Source: Chrysaora quinquecirrha
Lineage: Eukaryota > Cnidaria > Scyphozoa > Semaeostomeae > Pelagiidae
Length of the DNA stretch: 64,000 nt
Reading direction: 5' to 3'
NCBI GenBank assembly: GCA_014526335.1
Contig: JACTAT010000009.1
Coordinates: 806,001-870,000 of the forward strand
Made by a program: the position numbers and the translations under genes. Below are positions 25,601 to 38,400 of this stretch, one piece after another. The notes under the pieces were generated by a model. It ran no database searches. It was not told the origin of the DNA and worked only from the letters and a program-made list of their open reading frames with translations. Position 1 is the stretch's first letter. Every line of letters begins with the position of its first letter.

Positions 25601-28600
25601 AGACTTACTATTTTGGTGATTTTTCGGTGTAAATTTTCCTCCTAATTCTTCCCAATCTCACCAAAAAACACTTTTTATGCCCAATAAAGGCCATTCAAGG
25701 GGTATTTGATAGATTTTGGTGTTTATTTTTGAAGAAAAAGCGAGTTTTCAAAACCCCTGATTTTGGCTGATTTTTGGCCATTTGGCAAGGCTATAGACTT
25801 ACTATTTTGGTGATTTTTCGGTGTAAATTTTTCCTCCTAATTCTTCCCAATCTTACCAAAAAACACTTTTTATGCCCAATAAAGGCCATTCAAGGGGTAT
25901 TTGATAGATTTTGTTGTTTATTTTTGAAGAAAAAGCGATTTTTCAAAACCCCTGATTTTGGCTGATTTTTGGCCATTTGGCAAGGCTATAGACTTACTAT
26001 TTTTTTCGATTTTTCGGGGAAAATTTTTCCTCCTAATTCTTCCCAATCTCATCAAAAAACACTTTTTATACCCCATAAAGGCTATTCAGGGGGTTTTTGA
26101 TAGATTTTGGTGTTTATTTTTGAAGAAAAAGGGAGTTTTCAAAACCCCAGATTTTGGCTGATTTTTGGCCATTTGGCAAGGCTATAGACTTACTATTTTG
26201 GTGATTTTTCGGTGTAAATTTTTCCTCCTAATTCTTTCCAATCTCATCAAAAAACACTTTTTATTCCCAATAAAGGCTATTCAGGGGGTATTTGATAGGT
26301 TTTGGTGTTTATTTTTGAAGAAAAGGCCAGTTTTAAAAACCCCAGATTTTGGCTGATTTTTGGCCATTTGGCAAGGCTATAGACTTACTATTTTTACGAT
26401 TTTTGGGGAAAATTTTTCCTCCTAATTCTTCCCAATCTCATCAAAAAACACTTTTTATACCCCATAAAGGCTATTCAGGGGGTTTTTGATAGATTTTGGT
26501 GTTTATTTTTGAAGAAAAAGCGAGTTTTCAAAACCCCTGATTTTGGCTGATTTTTGGCCATTTGGCAAGGCTATAGACTTACTATTTTGGTGATTTTTCG
26601 GTGTAAATTTTCCTCCTAATTCTTCCCAATCTCACCAAAAACACTTTTTATGCCCAATAAAGGCCATTCAAGGGGTATTTGATAGATTTTGGTGTTTATT
26701 TTTGAAGAAAAAGCGAGTTTTCAAAACCCCTGATTTTGGCTGATTTTTGGCCATTTGGCAAGGCTATAGACTTACTATTTTTTCGATTTTTCGGGGAAAA
26801 TTTTTCCTCCTAATTCTTCCCAATCTCATCAAAAAACACTTTTTATACCCCATAAAGGCTATTCAGGGGGTTTTTGATAGATTTTGGTGTTTATTTTTGA
26901 AGAAAAAGGGAGTTTTCAAAGCCCCAGATTTTGGCTGATTTTTGGCCATTTGGCAAGGCTATAGACTTACTATTTTGGTGATTTTTCGGTGTAAATTTTT
27001 CCTCCTAATTCTTCCCAATCTCACCAAAAAACACTTTTTATGCCCAATAAAGGCCATTCAAGGGGTATTTGATAGATTTTGTTGTTTATTTTTGAAGAAA
27101 AAGCGATTTTTCAAAACCCCTGATTTTGGCTGATTTTTGGCCATTTGGCAAGGCTATAGACTTACTATTTTTTTCGATTTTTCGGGGAAAATTTTTCCTC
27201 CTAATTCTTCCCAATCTCATCAAAAAACACTTTTTATACCCCATAAAGGCTATTCAGGGGGTTTTTGATAGATTTTGGTGTTTATTTTTGAAGAAAAAGG
27301 GAGTTTTCAAAACCCCAGATTTTGGCTGATTTTTGGCCATTTGGCAAGGCTATAGACTTACTATTTTTTTCGATTTTTCGGGGAAAATTTTTCCTCCTAA
27401 TTCTTCCTAATCTCATCAAAAAACACTTTTTATACCCCATAAAGGCTATTCAGGGGGTTTTTGATAGATTTTGGTGTTTATTTTTGAAGAAAAAGGGAGT
27501 TTTCAAAACCCCAGATTTTGGCTGATTTTTGGCCATTTGGCAAGGCTATAGACTTACTATTTTTGCGATTTTTCGGGGAAAATTTTTCCTCCTAATTCTT
27601 CCCAATCTCATCAAAAAACACTTTTTATACCCCATAAAGGCTATTCAGGGGGTTTTTGATAGGTTTTGGTGTTTATTTTTGAGGAAAAAGCGAGTTTTAA
27701 AACCCCAGATTTTGGCTGACCTTTGGCCATTTGGCAAGGCTATAGACTTACTATTTTTGCGATTTTTCATGGAATATTTTTCCTCCTAATTCTTCCCAAT
27801 CTCTTCAAAAAAAACTCTTTTTATACCCCATTAAGGCTATTCAGGGGGTAATTGATATGTTTTGGTGTTTATTTTTGAAGAAAAAGCGAGTTTTCAAAAC
27901 CCCTGACTTTGGCTGATTTTTGGCCATTTGGCAAGGCTATAGACTTACTATTTTTGCAATTTTTCGGGGAAGATTTTTCCTCCTAATTCTTCCCAATCTC
28001 ATCAAAACACACTTTTTATACCCCATAAAGGCTATTTAGCGGGTATTTGATAGGTTTTGGTGTTTATTTTTGAAGAAAAAGTGATTTTTCAAAACCCCTG
28101 ATTTTGGCCGATTTTTAGCCATTTGGCAAGGCTATAGACTTACTATTTTTGAGATTTTTCGGGGAAAATTTTTCCTCCTAATTCTTCCCAATCTGATCAA
28201 AAAACACTTTTTATGCCCAATAAAGGCCATTCAAGGGATATTTGATAGATTTTGTTGTTTATTTTTGAAGAAAAAGCGATTTTTCAAAACCCCTGATTTT
28301 GGCTGATTTTTGGCCATTTGGCAAGGCTATAGACTTACTATTTTTGCGATTTTTCATGGAATATTTTTCCTCCTAATTCTTCCCAATCTCATCAAAAAAC
28401 ACTTTTTATACCCCATAAAGGCTATTCAGGGGATATTTGATAGGTTTTGGTGTTTATTTTTGAAGAAAAAGCGAGTTTTCAAAACCCCTGATATTGGCCG
28501 ATTTTTAGCCATTTGGCAAGGCTATAGACTTACTATTTTGACGATTTTTCTGGGACAATGTTTCCTCCTAATTCTTCCCAATCTGATCCAAAAATGCTTT

Positions 28601-28790
28601 TTATACCCAATAAAGGCTATTCATGGGGTATTTGATAGGTTTTGGTGTTTATTTTTGAAGAAAAAGCGAGTTTTCAAAAACCCCTGATTTAAGGTGATTT
28701 TTCGCCATTTGGCAAGGCTATAGACTTGCTATTTTGGAGATTTTTTCGGGAAAATTTTTCTCTCTAATTCTTCCCAATATGAGCAAAAAA
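16686..28790. repeat. 12.1-kb satellite, ~62 copies of a 195-bp unit
   Basis: The unit runs tttttggccatttggcaagg ... ctatagacttactatttt ... cttcccaatctcatcaaaa ... ccccataaaggctattcagg ... gttttggtgtttattttt and back to the start. Most units are 194-195 bp. Variant classes can be told apart (ggtgatttttcggtgtaaat with caataaaggccattcaag; gcgatttttcgggg with ccataaaggctattcag) and recur in order, giving a higher-order period of three to five units. Because 195 is divisible by three, the same 63-codon open frame recurs in every unit, but it lacks an ATG and ends in TGA each time. I do not regard it as coding. No transposase or reverse transcriptase lies within it. Confidence 0.97.
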
Positions 28791-29215
28791 TATTTCAAGA
28801 AGCATCTCCAGCCAATTTTATAAAAAAAGAACCTCAAAATCGATACATTCTTCGCCATAAAGGTAAAGCTATTCGTCGGCAAAATGGCTAAAAATTGACC
28901 AAAATTAGGAGTTTCAAAAATGTTTCTAAATCATCCAAGATCACTTTATGGGCTATTTTAAGGCTATGAGGAGTATCTCTAGCTAATATTTTTAAAGAAA
29001 AAGTGCGTCAAAATCGACCAATTTTTGGCCAAAAAGGTAAGGCTATACTAAGGCAAAATTGGTAGAAATTGACCAAAATCAGGGGTTCCAAAAATCTTTC
29101 TAAATCATCCAAGATCACTTTCTAGGTTATTATAAGGCTATAAGGAGCATCTCCAGCCAATTTAGTAAAAGAAAAAGGACCTCAAAATCGACTCATTTTG
29201 GCCAAAAAGGTAAGA
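28791..29215. repeat. right border block: ~180-bp diverged satellite relative, about 2.3 copies
   Basis: The words cctcaaaatcgat, ggccaaaaaggtaagg, gaccaaaatcaggggtt and aaatcatccaagatcact recur about every 180 bases. The block carries the satellite's tgattttggctgat word in reverse complement and is much more diverged than the array. It resembles the left border, suggesting an older array on both sides of a younger one. Confidence 0.7.
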
Positions 29216-29436
29216 CTACTATGCCACAAATGAGAAAAAATTTGGACAGCTGGCAGTAAGTACGTGTGAAGAAAGAAGCATGCCTTGATTCTAGATGTTT
29301 TTTTTCTTACAAAATGTCAATTAGTTTGACTGTTAAATAGTAGAGCTACATACATCATGGTTCCTTGGAATAAATTACTGAGCTTTTTCAAAGTTCCAAA
29401 GTAAATCTACTTATACACAGTTTTTAAAGAAACGTC

Positions 29437-32400
29437 TTATTCAGAGCTTAAAAGTCTTTTTCCAGTCACTCTCTCGGTATTGAAACGTTCTTCCTCTTGC
29501 AGACAACGAATTTTTATTCCTGTTGCTCCATTTAGCCACCAAGTTTGTAGTGTGCCACACCCCTGAAAAGAACAATTGATACTGTTTAGATAATTATTTT
29601 AAGGTACAGGGTAGACATAGACCACTTTCAACACGAGAACACTTAGCTCACTGGTCCCGTTTGGAACAGAGCCAATGTTGCAAGACGAGGGTAGCGTAGT
29701 GTAGTGGTACTTGCGCCATTTGTGCCAAAGATCGGTGTTCAAATAAAGGCTGGGGATTACAAATTACAAGGTGTTAATAGAAGGTGAAGGTGAAATGGTG
29801 TTTTAGCGCCAGTCGCAAGGATCTCGTAGTAGGTTAACTAATCGAGACTTTGACCCTGGCTGTGACGCTACTGTGGCTGGGCTCGAACCCTGACCACACT
29901 GAGCTTCTGACATCACGAGTCAGCTCGATTACACAACGACGTCACAGCACCTTCAAGCAAGAAAACATTTAGCAAGCAAGAAAGAATGTAAAAGTGTGAA
30001 AGCAAGAACTATTATCTGCTTTTAGCTTTTTCTTTGTTGTTTTTCCAGTACTAAATGGATGTATATTAATGACCATTACCTGGAAATCTTGATGTTGATG
30101 ATATTGAAAATCGAATTCCTTTGCATCTTCAATTAGATCAACTGTAGCCTCACTCACATTGATTCTCATTGCTAAAACGTGAGCAAAGAACATCAATTCT
30201 AGAAATGACAGACTTTGCGTGAGAAGCAGCGCGAGAGCTTTCAACAGTACTGGAGCGGTGGTAAAGTTCTGGTCAAAGAAGATGTTTTGGTTAAAAGATT
30301 CGTTCTTCGAGCCTCTAACATACATTAAAGTTGTATTAGACGAAGGTGAAATGGTGTATTTGATGCGACATGTGATTCACAAAGGTATAGGACGTAGTTG
30401 AACTGAGGACACTTGATCCAGCTTGTAAAGTTACGTGCGGTTGGAAGTGGGACATGGATGTGGAGTGAGTGGCCAAGCTGTTCAGTCAGTTCTCGTAAGA
30501 CAGCTGAAGTTAAGCTTGGTCGTGCGAGTGTCGTGTCAACATCTGGATGGGTGACTTTCCAAATGGATGATTAAACAACTCACTCTGACGTCCTTTGGGA
30601 GGGGCGTTAAACAAGTGGTCCCATGTCTGGTTGCGGCATGCAAAGTAGGCCTGGCTTAGCTGAACAGCTAGAAATACCAGCCTACTCAAAACAAAGTAAC
30701 AACAACAACAACAACAACAACAACAAAAACAACAACAACAACAACAACAACCCCATTCTAAAGCCATGCTCAAGCCATGCGCAAGACAACCCCACTCTAA
30801 AGTCATTGCAAATACTCTTTAGTCCTGTTAGTAAAGTAATTCAGATATGCATGACTAAATTATCTTGACAACGTTTGCCAAAGTCGATGATATTCAGAAG
30901 AAACGTCATTGACGGACACCTGCCCAGCGGACACCTTCCAACATCGGACAGATATTAAGGGCGCGTTCTTCTAAACCATTTCTTCTTCCTTTTCTGGAAA
31001 CGGCAGGTTTTGGAGCTCTCCAAAACCTTCTGTCATCAAAAGCAGAAGGTTTCTGAGACTTTCGAGAGATTCACGATTTGAAGTTTGAAAGAGACTTCCA
31101 TACCAATTGCCAGGAGACAATCTACGAATGGGTCTGGGAACGACGCAAGCAATTATTTTGGCGCGAAAGTTTTCAGATTTCCAGAATTCCTGTTTGTTAA
31201 AAATCATGGATTCTGTTTTTGGAAGCTTTCTGTTTTCAAAATTCGGAATGTTTTTGAGGCTCAGGAAAACACGCCCTAAGTATAAGAGACCATTTAGACT
31301 CGCTACATAAGCCCCATTACTTCGCTCGATGTTGTTGTTGTTGTTTTCAACAATCGCTCATTGCTCTGTTGGAGTGTAAACAAGAGACTCATGTCGTGAG
31401 TCTAGAGACCATAATTTGCAAGCGTAACCAGCACACAGGGGACACGTCTCTTCCATGGTCAATTTTAATTTGCACGCAAGTCAAGTGTCCCCCATATAGA
31501 GGTTTCAATCCAATGCAATTTTATGATTCACTTACGTTTTCCAGTCGATTCAAGTGCTGATGCAATATTTACAGTTTCACCGAACACACAGTAACGAGGA
31601 ACCTTCAACCCTACAACACCAGCTGCAACACCGCCTGAAAAAGAAAAACAATGTCAATCAGGAGAATATCAATGGAATCAGGGAAATCTCAAAAAGATTT
31701 CAAAATGCAACCGAGGCTTCAACAATAGCGGGGGCTGCTTCTCAAATAGGCCTTAGAGCTCTAGTCGTTTTAGCCAAATCCGGCCGCGCAAGGTAGATTA
31801 TCTTCCTCCCACTCTTTCGGAAACAGCTTCTAATAACTACAACAACACACAGCTGTTTCCTCAGAGTGGACTACTATGAAGCAAACAGTAACCTGTTGTT
31901 GTTGTTGTTCAAGTAATTGTTCGTTCTTGTTTGCGAATAGTACGACTCGTGTAATAAGTCTACGGGTCAGGTGCTTAATTAGACTTACTACCTGAGTCCA
32001 AGTGATCGTTCATTAAACTCGGACTAACACCAAACCGAGATCGCTCAAACTGGTAGGTTTGAGCGTCCAGCATTTGAGCCCAATAGCAATAACTACGATA
32101 CAGGCAATAAGTCTAGTGCTTAATAGAGAGATACCTAGAAGACATGTGTGAGAATAGTTTTTGAAAAGATGATGGCTGTCTCTGGTCTTTGTTTTCATAA
32201 AAGGTTTTTGAAAGGAATTCTGGGAATAATTTCCTAAGTTGCACATATACACAACTGCAGCTTGGGCTTCGGTGTTACGCCGAATTCATTGAATTCCCGT
32301 AACCAAGAAAATTCCGTTTTGAAACTTCATGAAAAAAGGCCAGAAACAGCCACCAAGAATCTATCACTGTCAAATCTCTTCTAGGTGTTTGCCTACAAAG

Positions 32401-35400
32401 CCATTGACTTTTTCAGGCTCTTTCACCCAGCACTCTAAGGCATAATAAAGTTCAGCCATGGCCAAACAACAAAAGATTATTGATGAAACATTTGTGGCTT
32501 GCTTGTATAACAAAATATTTGACAAAAGTTTTGCCACTTCGGATAGCATTGTTGTCAAACATTTTTTGTTTGCGAAAAACAGAAATTTTTTTAAGTTTTC
32601 CGGAAACTTTGCCACTAGATTCTGCTTATCAAACAATTGTTTGTGACGTGACCAAGACATTGAAGCAAATTTCAAATGTTTGACAAACAATTCTTGATTG
32701 GTTGGCAAAGGCCTCCCAGTGGCTCCCAAAGGGAAAAATAATTTTTACTTCTGTACGGAACGAATTCAGTAATTAAGAGAATCCTTCCTAGCATCTCAAG
32801 AAGAAACCAGAAACCAGCTACTCAGCACCAGACAAAAAAATATAATTTCCAACATCGCAGCTGCATTTGGTTCTTCTTAATTTTAGGGCTAAGACGATTT
32901 AAACTTTTCAATTAGTAGGTTCTTTTTCCTGAAAAGGATCCAATTTCTAAAATTTAAACGAATGGATAGCCTATTTAATCTAACCAAAGAGGCTGGCGAA
33001 AAAGCTCATCAATTAGCGGGAATTCTGGTTAGGTTTTCTAATAGGTCTGTGGCAACTGTGGTAAAGAATTGTCAAATAACTCTAATGCATTTAAGGGAAA
33101 AACGAGAGGCTGGCATAATCTACATAATTAAGTTAATTAGCCCTATAAATAGTTCGTCTTTCTTGATTAAGGCATGACAAGAGTGGACAGGCAAGTCAGG
33201 AAGACACAACACCACAAAATAAAAGACTATGCCAGGCCATATCAAACTATATCATAGAATACAGGACAAAAAAGGACGAGAAAGGAGGAGAAAAGACAAG
33301 GCAAGACAGGACAAGACAAGGCAATACAAGGACAAGACAGGATAAAACAGGACAAGGACAAGACAAGATACGACAAAACAGGAAAAGACAAGGCAAGACA
33401 AGAATGGATAGGCAGGACAAAGACAAGACAAGACAAGAGAAGCCGAGACAAGACAAGACAAGAATGGATAGGCAGGACAAAGACAAGACAAGACAAGACA
33501 AGACAAGAATGGATAGGCAGGACAAAGACAAGACAAGACAAGACAAGACAGGACAAGACAAGACAAGACAAGACAAGACAAGACAAGGCAAGGCAAGACA
33601 CGACAAGACAAGGCAATATAGACTTATTACACGAGTCTCAGTTCCTCTCATAAAATATGGACCAACAACAACAGCAATTCACTACACTGAGACATACATC
33701 TTAACAATGCTAAAAAGCGGCCAGCTTGAGCAGGTTTGCAACAATAACAACAACTTAAGATGGTAGCTGCGATAACTGGGACTCGTGTAATAAGTCTAGG
33801 TGAGCTGATGAAACCCACCCATTATTGGAATAATGTTTTTGAAGACAAAGACGATAAGTCCATCCTTGACCAATGCTTTGATAAAGACTTAGTGTGGGGA
33901 ATAGCATATAAAAACATTATAATGGGTGGGTTTCATCAGCTCAGAGTACTGCAGAAGATTCTCTATAAGCGGCATTCTTGTATGGGATATGGTGACTGGT
34001 TTTTTGATGCTGGCTCGATTGCCTCCGGCTCCTTATCGCAAGCAAAGGAGGGGCGTCACTATTGCCGCTGCATGCGTTTGCACAAGGAGGCGTTCGATGC
34101 ACTGGTCCAAAACAGAGAAGAAGACGTAACGGCTAACTACGTGAATATGGTCAAAAATCTGAAACAAAGATTGGTAGAACTGCGGAAAAACCCTTCGTCG
34201 CAAGCTCTAGAAAAGATACTTGGACTGAAAGCATTTCACGCATTGAAACTCCAGATAATGCAAGCAGGCGGAACACAGGCAAAGATGACCGTCAAATATC
34301 TAAAGGACGTATCTTTGATGCTTGCGCTTGTTTCTGCAGTGCGAGAAAAAAGATTTTGAAAGACATCTCCAAGCAGAAAGGCAAATGCTAAAATCAGTTT
34401 TCGCTTTCGACCATATTCATTATGGTAGATACAACACTTATCAACACGTTTACTTACGTGGGTTAGAAGATAGCAGACAAGAAGCTTACAATAATTTGGC
34501 ATTAAGAGGCCAAGGAGCCAGTGAAAGTGGGGACATCTTTAGCTGTATACATGGTGATATGGTAACAGAACATTTTAATGGAGCAACAAAAGGCACTGCA
34601 GGTCCGTTCAAGCTGGGTATAGTACAAATACTGATGCAGTGAACAGATGGATTACTACATATCATATACACTGGAGAATGAGATCGACATTAAAAGAAAT
34701 TTGCATGCTAAGACTTCATCGAGCCATAAGGAATTAACTCCAGGCAATAAAAAAATGCATAATACGCATGTTATGAATCTCAGAAAGAAACTCAGGAATA
34801 TTGTATTGATCCATTTGGTGATGGGCCAGCAAGATCCATGTCAATATGACAAAAATATCATAAATGGTCTATTGAATGCAGAAGAAACGGGCGATAAGTC
34901 TTTCAAGGAATTTGTTGCTGATTGCCTGGTAAAGGGAGATAAGTCACTATTTGACAACATCAAAAAGGTCAGGCTTAAAACTGGCCTTGAAAAAAGTAAA
35001 CAGCAGCCTAAAGCAGTGACAGCCCTGAAAGAAGATCGGCAAGCATTTGGTATGCTCGTAGCTAAAGCCACCAGCCTGGAAGAAGCTTTTCCATATCCCG
35101 TCACAACGCGGCCACTAAGCATAGCAACGCATTGTTGAATGGACGGAAAAACCACTTGCGAGGGTGATAAACTGTTATCAAATATCTTACGAGCCATATG
35201 TAGAGGGGGGCTTTGGGGGGTATCAAAACCCGAAAATCCGGAAGAAAATTGGGGCAAACCCGAAAACCCGGATGACCTTAGTTTCAACAACTCTTGTAAG
35301 AATTTTACACATTGATATCCTCTGTCGAGTTTAAAACCCGAAAACCAGCACATTTTACTACAAGACCCGAAACCTGAGCTAGAAAATGGCAAAACCGTTG

Positions 35401-38400
35401 CCCGTTAAATATACTTGACCCGAAAACCCGCGCGATTTTTTGGGAAAACCCGAAAACCCGAGGGCAAAATCGGCCAAACCCGCAACCCGTGAAAGCCCAA
35501 AGCCCCCCTCTATGTACACTGAAGGCTTACGTTGTTTGAAGCCATTTGCGACTGAAACGATCAAGCATTTTTGCGAGAAGTGAACTTTTTAGCATGATTC
35601 ATTTATGACGTCATCAAAAAGTCGCTGAATTCGGAAAAACATTTGCGGAATTTCCCAAAATATATCGCGCCGTATACCAAATGAAAGGGCATTTAATTTC
35701 GCGGTGTTTGAAACAATTTTCAACCAAATCGGTTAAGTATTATGCGAGTTACAGCTCATTCTAGAGAAAATGACCCCACAAAAATGACGTCATCAAACAC
35801 GTGACTTGCCCCCATTTTTCGAAATGGCACGACCGCTCAAAATGATCGTTATACCACCAAATATCATAATCTGGTGTCAAAACAAAGGTTACCCACTTGC
35901 TTAGATTTTTGTGCTCACTGACCTGTCTATAATCGTAATACAAATGAAAACTCCACAAGCATCTTTTTCTTTTGTATTTCATAAACAAACAATTTTTGCC
36001 GAGCAATGTTTTGCGGCGTGGCCAAACGGCCAAACATTAAGTTTGACAAATAATGGATTGTTTTACCAGGGCATTCAATGTAAAAGTGAAGTCAATTGCA
36101 GCGAAGTCTGCGTATTAGGTGTATAATCTGGTAAATATCAAATTCTGGTATCTTGATTTTTGTGGCCAATTCAATTCAACGTTTAATCGATGCAAACTTA
36201 GTCCGTCACTTGCTTTCTCTTTTTTTCAGTTTGTGTTTGTTTATTTGGAAGAACCCCAGAAACAAAGTGAAGTTGAAGGTGAAATGGTGTATTTGGCGCC
36301 AGTCGCTAGGATCTCAGCAGTAGGTTAACTAATCGAGACCTTGACCGAGGCTGTGACGCTACCACAGCTGGGACTCGAACCCACTACATGGCTGAGCTTC
36401 TGACATCAAGAGCCAGCTGGATTAGGCCACCGTTTACTGGACATTTCAATAATAGCATTGATTTTACTTACTTGCTACTAGTTCCTCTGTTTTTCTCCTC
36501 TCCTCGGCTAGAGCTTGGGCCCTGGCAGTGACAACATCTTCAAGGTTGTTCGAATATTTCTCAAGCTAAATAAAAAGAAATGGCTTTTCAGTTCACTATA
36601 ATGCAATGATAGAGTAATGGGGTTGAATCAAAGATAGAGCATAAAATGACATGATAGAATTACGCTTGAAAGGGCTTGAGATGACATGAAAGAATCACAT
36701 CGTCAAGACTGATTTGCTTCTCTCTCTCAACATGTACCTTCAGAACATATCTAGTCAACGCTTGATTACGTATATAAGCTATCAACGTATGTAACCTAGC
36801 CACCGATCAAACAAACATTTGCAATTTGCTTAAATTTGCTTATCAAGCAATGTTTGAGCGTTTGGCCACCCCACAAAACCAGCAAAATTTTCGGCAATGT
36901 TCTTAAACAGGACGGAAAAACCAACAGAGTGTTTGTCTAGTAGTGTTTGAAACGTGACTAAACGGTTAGACATTTACTAGTTTGAGATGCAAATTTAAAA
37001 TGACAAACAATGTTTGATCGTTTAGCCAGGGCATAAGTTGGTAGCTAGTTTGTGGGCAGCGAAAAAAATGAAAAACTAAATCATGATCATTGTAAGACGA
37101 AAAAAGCTTTAAAGTTTGTCCGAAAATGTTTTGCTTTTTCATCATTATAACCGATCATTACGTTTGATTCTGCATAAATTCATAGAAGCATCACAAGTAA
37201 CTGCAATGTACATTTATGTATGATTTTAAGAAAAGAAATAATCTACTTGTTACGAAAGTAATGCAACAAAAATTTCTAACATAAACGAAAAATAACGTAA
37301 TATATGTAGGAAATGGGCATCCGGTTAAGACCGGTATAGACTTGTTCCGCCTTTCCTATTAAAGATATGATAAAATTAGAATAATTATAAGAATATCACT
37401 ATATTTACCATTGATACAAGTTTCTCCATGCTCTCTCCATGATCCGGGTCGATTCTTTCCAATGTTTTAAGTACATCTTTTGCCAAAGGTCTTAAAGACG
37501 GGTCTTTCGTCCAACACCTGTTGATCAACTGAAAAACAGAACCCCAAAAATTCCTCAACACCTTCTCAAAATCAATAAATTTAATCGTCAAAAACAAATG
37601 ATGGAAAAACTGTCCTAGGATTTGTGTTAAGGTCATTGCTTGAGAGAATTTCGCCCAAGACTAAAGAGCGAGGACTGACACAGCTGGGTTAGCAACGAGA
37701 GGATTAATAAAGTGGTCTGGTGCACAGGGAGAAATAATACCGCAGGGAAAATCAGTGCTGTAATAGGCCTAAACTTTGGGAATCCAAGCAACTGACACTG
37801 TGAAAATACATAAAAATAATGTATATAAATAATGTATGAGGTAGAAGTGTTCAAATCCCCTTTAATAAACCCACTGTTTTAAAAACCAGAAAATTTGGCC
37901 TAAGGCCTCAGTTTCAATGATAAATTTCCACAAGAGTTTCAGCAGCATAATTACGAAAAGTGTAGCATTATTTGCGTTGTTTTTCTGCTCAAAAATATCC
38001 GTTCAGTTTAATAGGCTGCAGCGTTAATTTCTAACGAAAATAGGCAGTGGGGAGATTCGTCAATCAAAATGGTGGGGCCAAGATGCCTAAATGTCCGAAA
38101 TTGCGTTATTTTGCTCCGTTTTCAAAGGAATTAAAACTGGTTGAACTTGCAAACTTGCAGCTTGGATATATGAATGAGTTTCAACATTGTCCACGAAGGG
38201 ATACAAAATGCGAAAAATCGAAAGGTGAAAATCGTGTGAGACAGCTTGATGGTGGTGCCCCTGGGTTGGGGGGCTCTGGCTAGTATGTGTGCATGACTCT
38301 TGTCTCGATGATTTTGGCCATGATTGTAGACTTACTACACGCGTTGTTGTTATCGTCTCCGTACCTAAACGGACAAAATTCGGGGTCATTGGGCATGAAG

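Larger units (their letters stand above)
29437..36565 (-). other. receptor coiled coil and C-terminal remnant of class III cyclase domain (exons 30-33)
   Basis: Exon 30 encodes [20 protein letters not shown] and [10 protein letters not shown], the dimerising helix of receptor cyclases. The next exon found, 31634-31536, starts at the HSG position of a cyclase: [20 protein letters not shown] then [12 protein letters not shown]. Exons 32-33 give the remaining helix and [12 protein letters not shown], matching the usual KGKG..TYWL end. Missing are the blocks SDIVGFT and VETIGDAY, about 130 residues that include both metal-binding aspartates. Against the usual FGDTVNTASRMES, Asp is Glu and the catalytic Arg is Ala. 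Asn and the YC motif remain. Stop TAA is at 29439-29437. Confidence 0.8.

Noticed and set aside
17118..28687. Dozens of ~63-codon open frames beginning LAIWQGYRLT in the satellite
   Set aside because: They recur only because the unit is 195 bases (divisible by three). They have no ATG, each ends in TGA, and indels break them freely.
16686..28790. CRISPR-like array
   Set aside because: Units are contiguous 195-bp repeats without unique spacers, in an animal genome.
33242..33766. Leu/Ser/Cys-rich and Asp/Lys-rich frames
   Set aside because: Products of the GACAA repeat.
34841..35392. 183-codon minus-strand frame
   Set aside because: It is the shadow of the decayed plus-strand ORF and of the AACCCG-rich TIR element.
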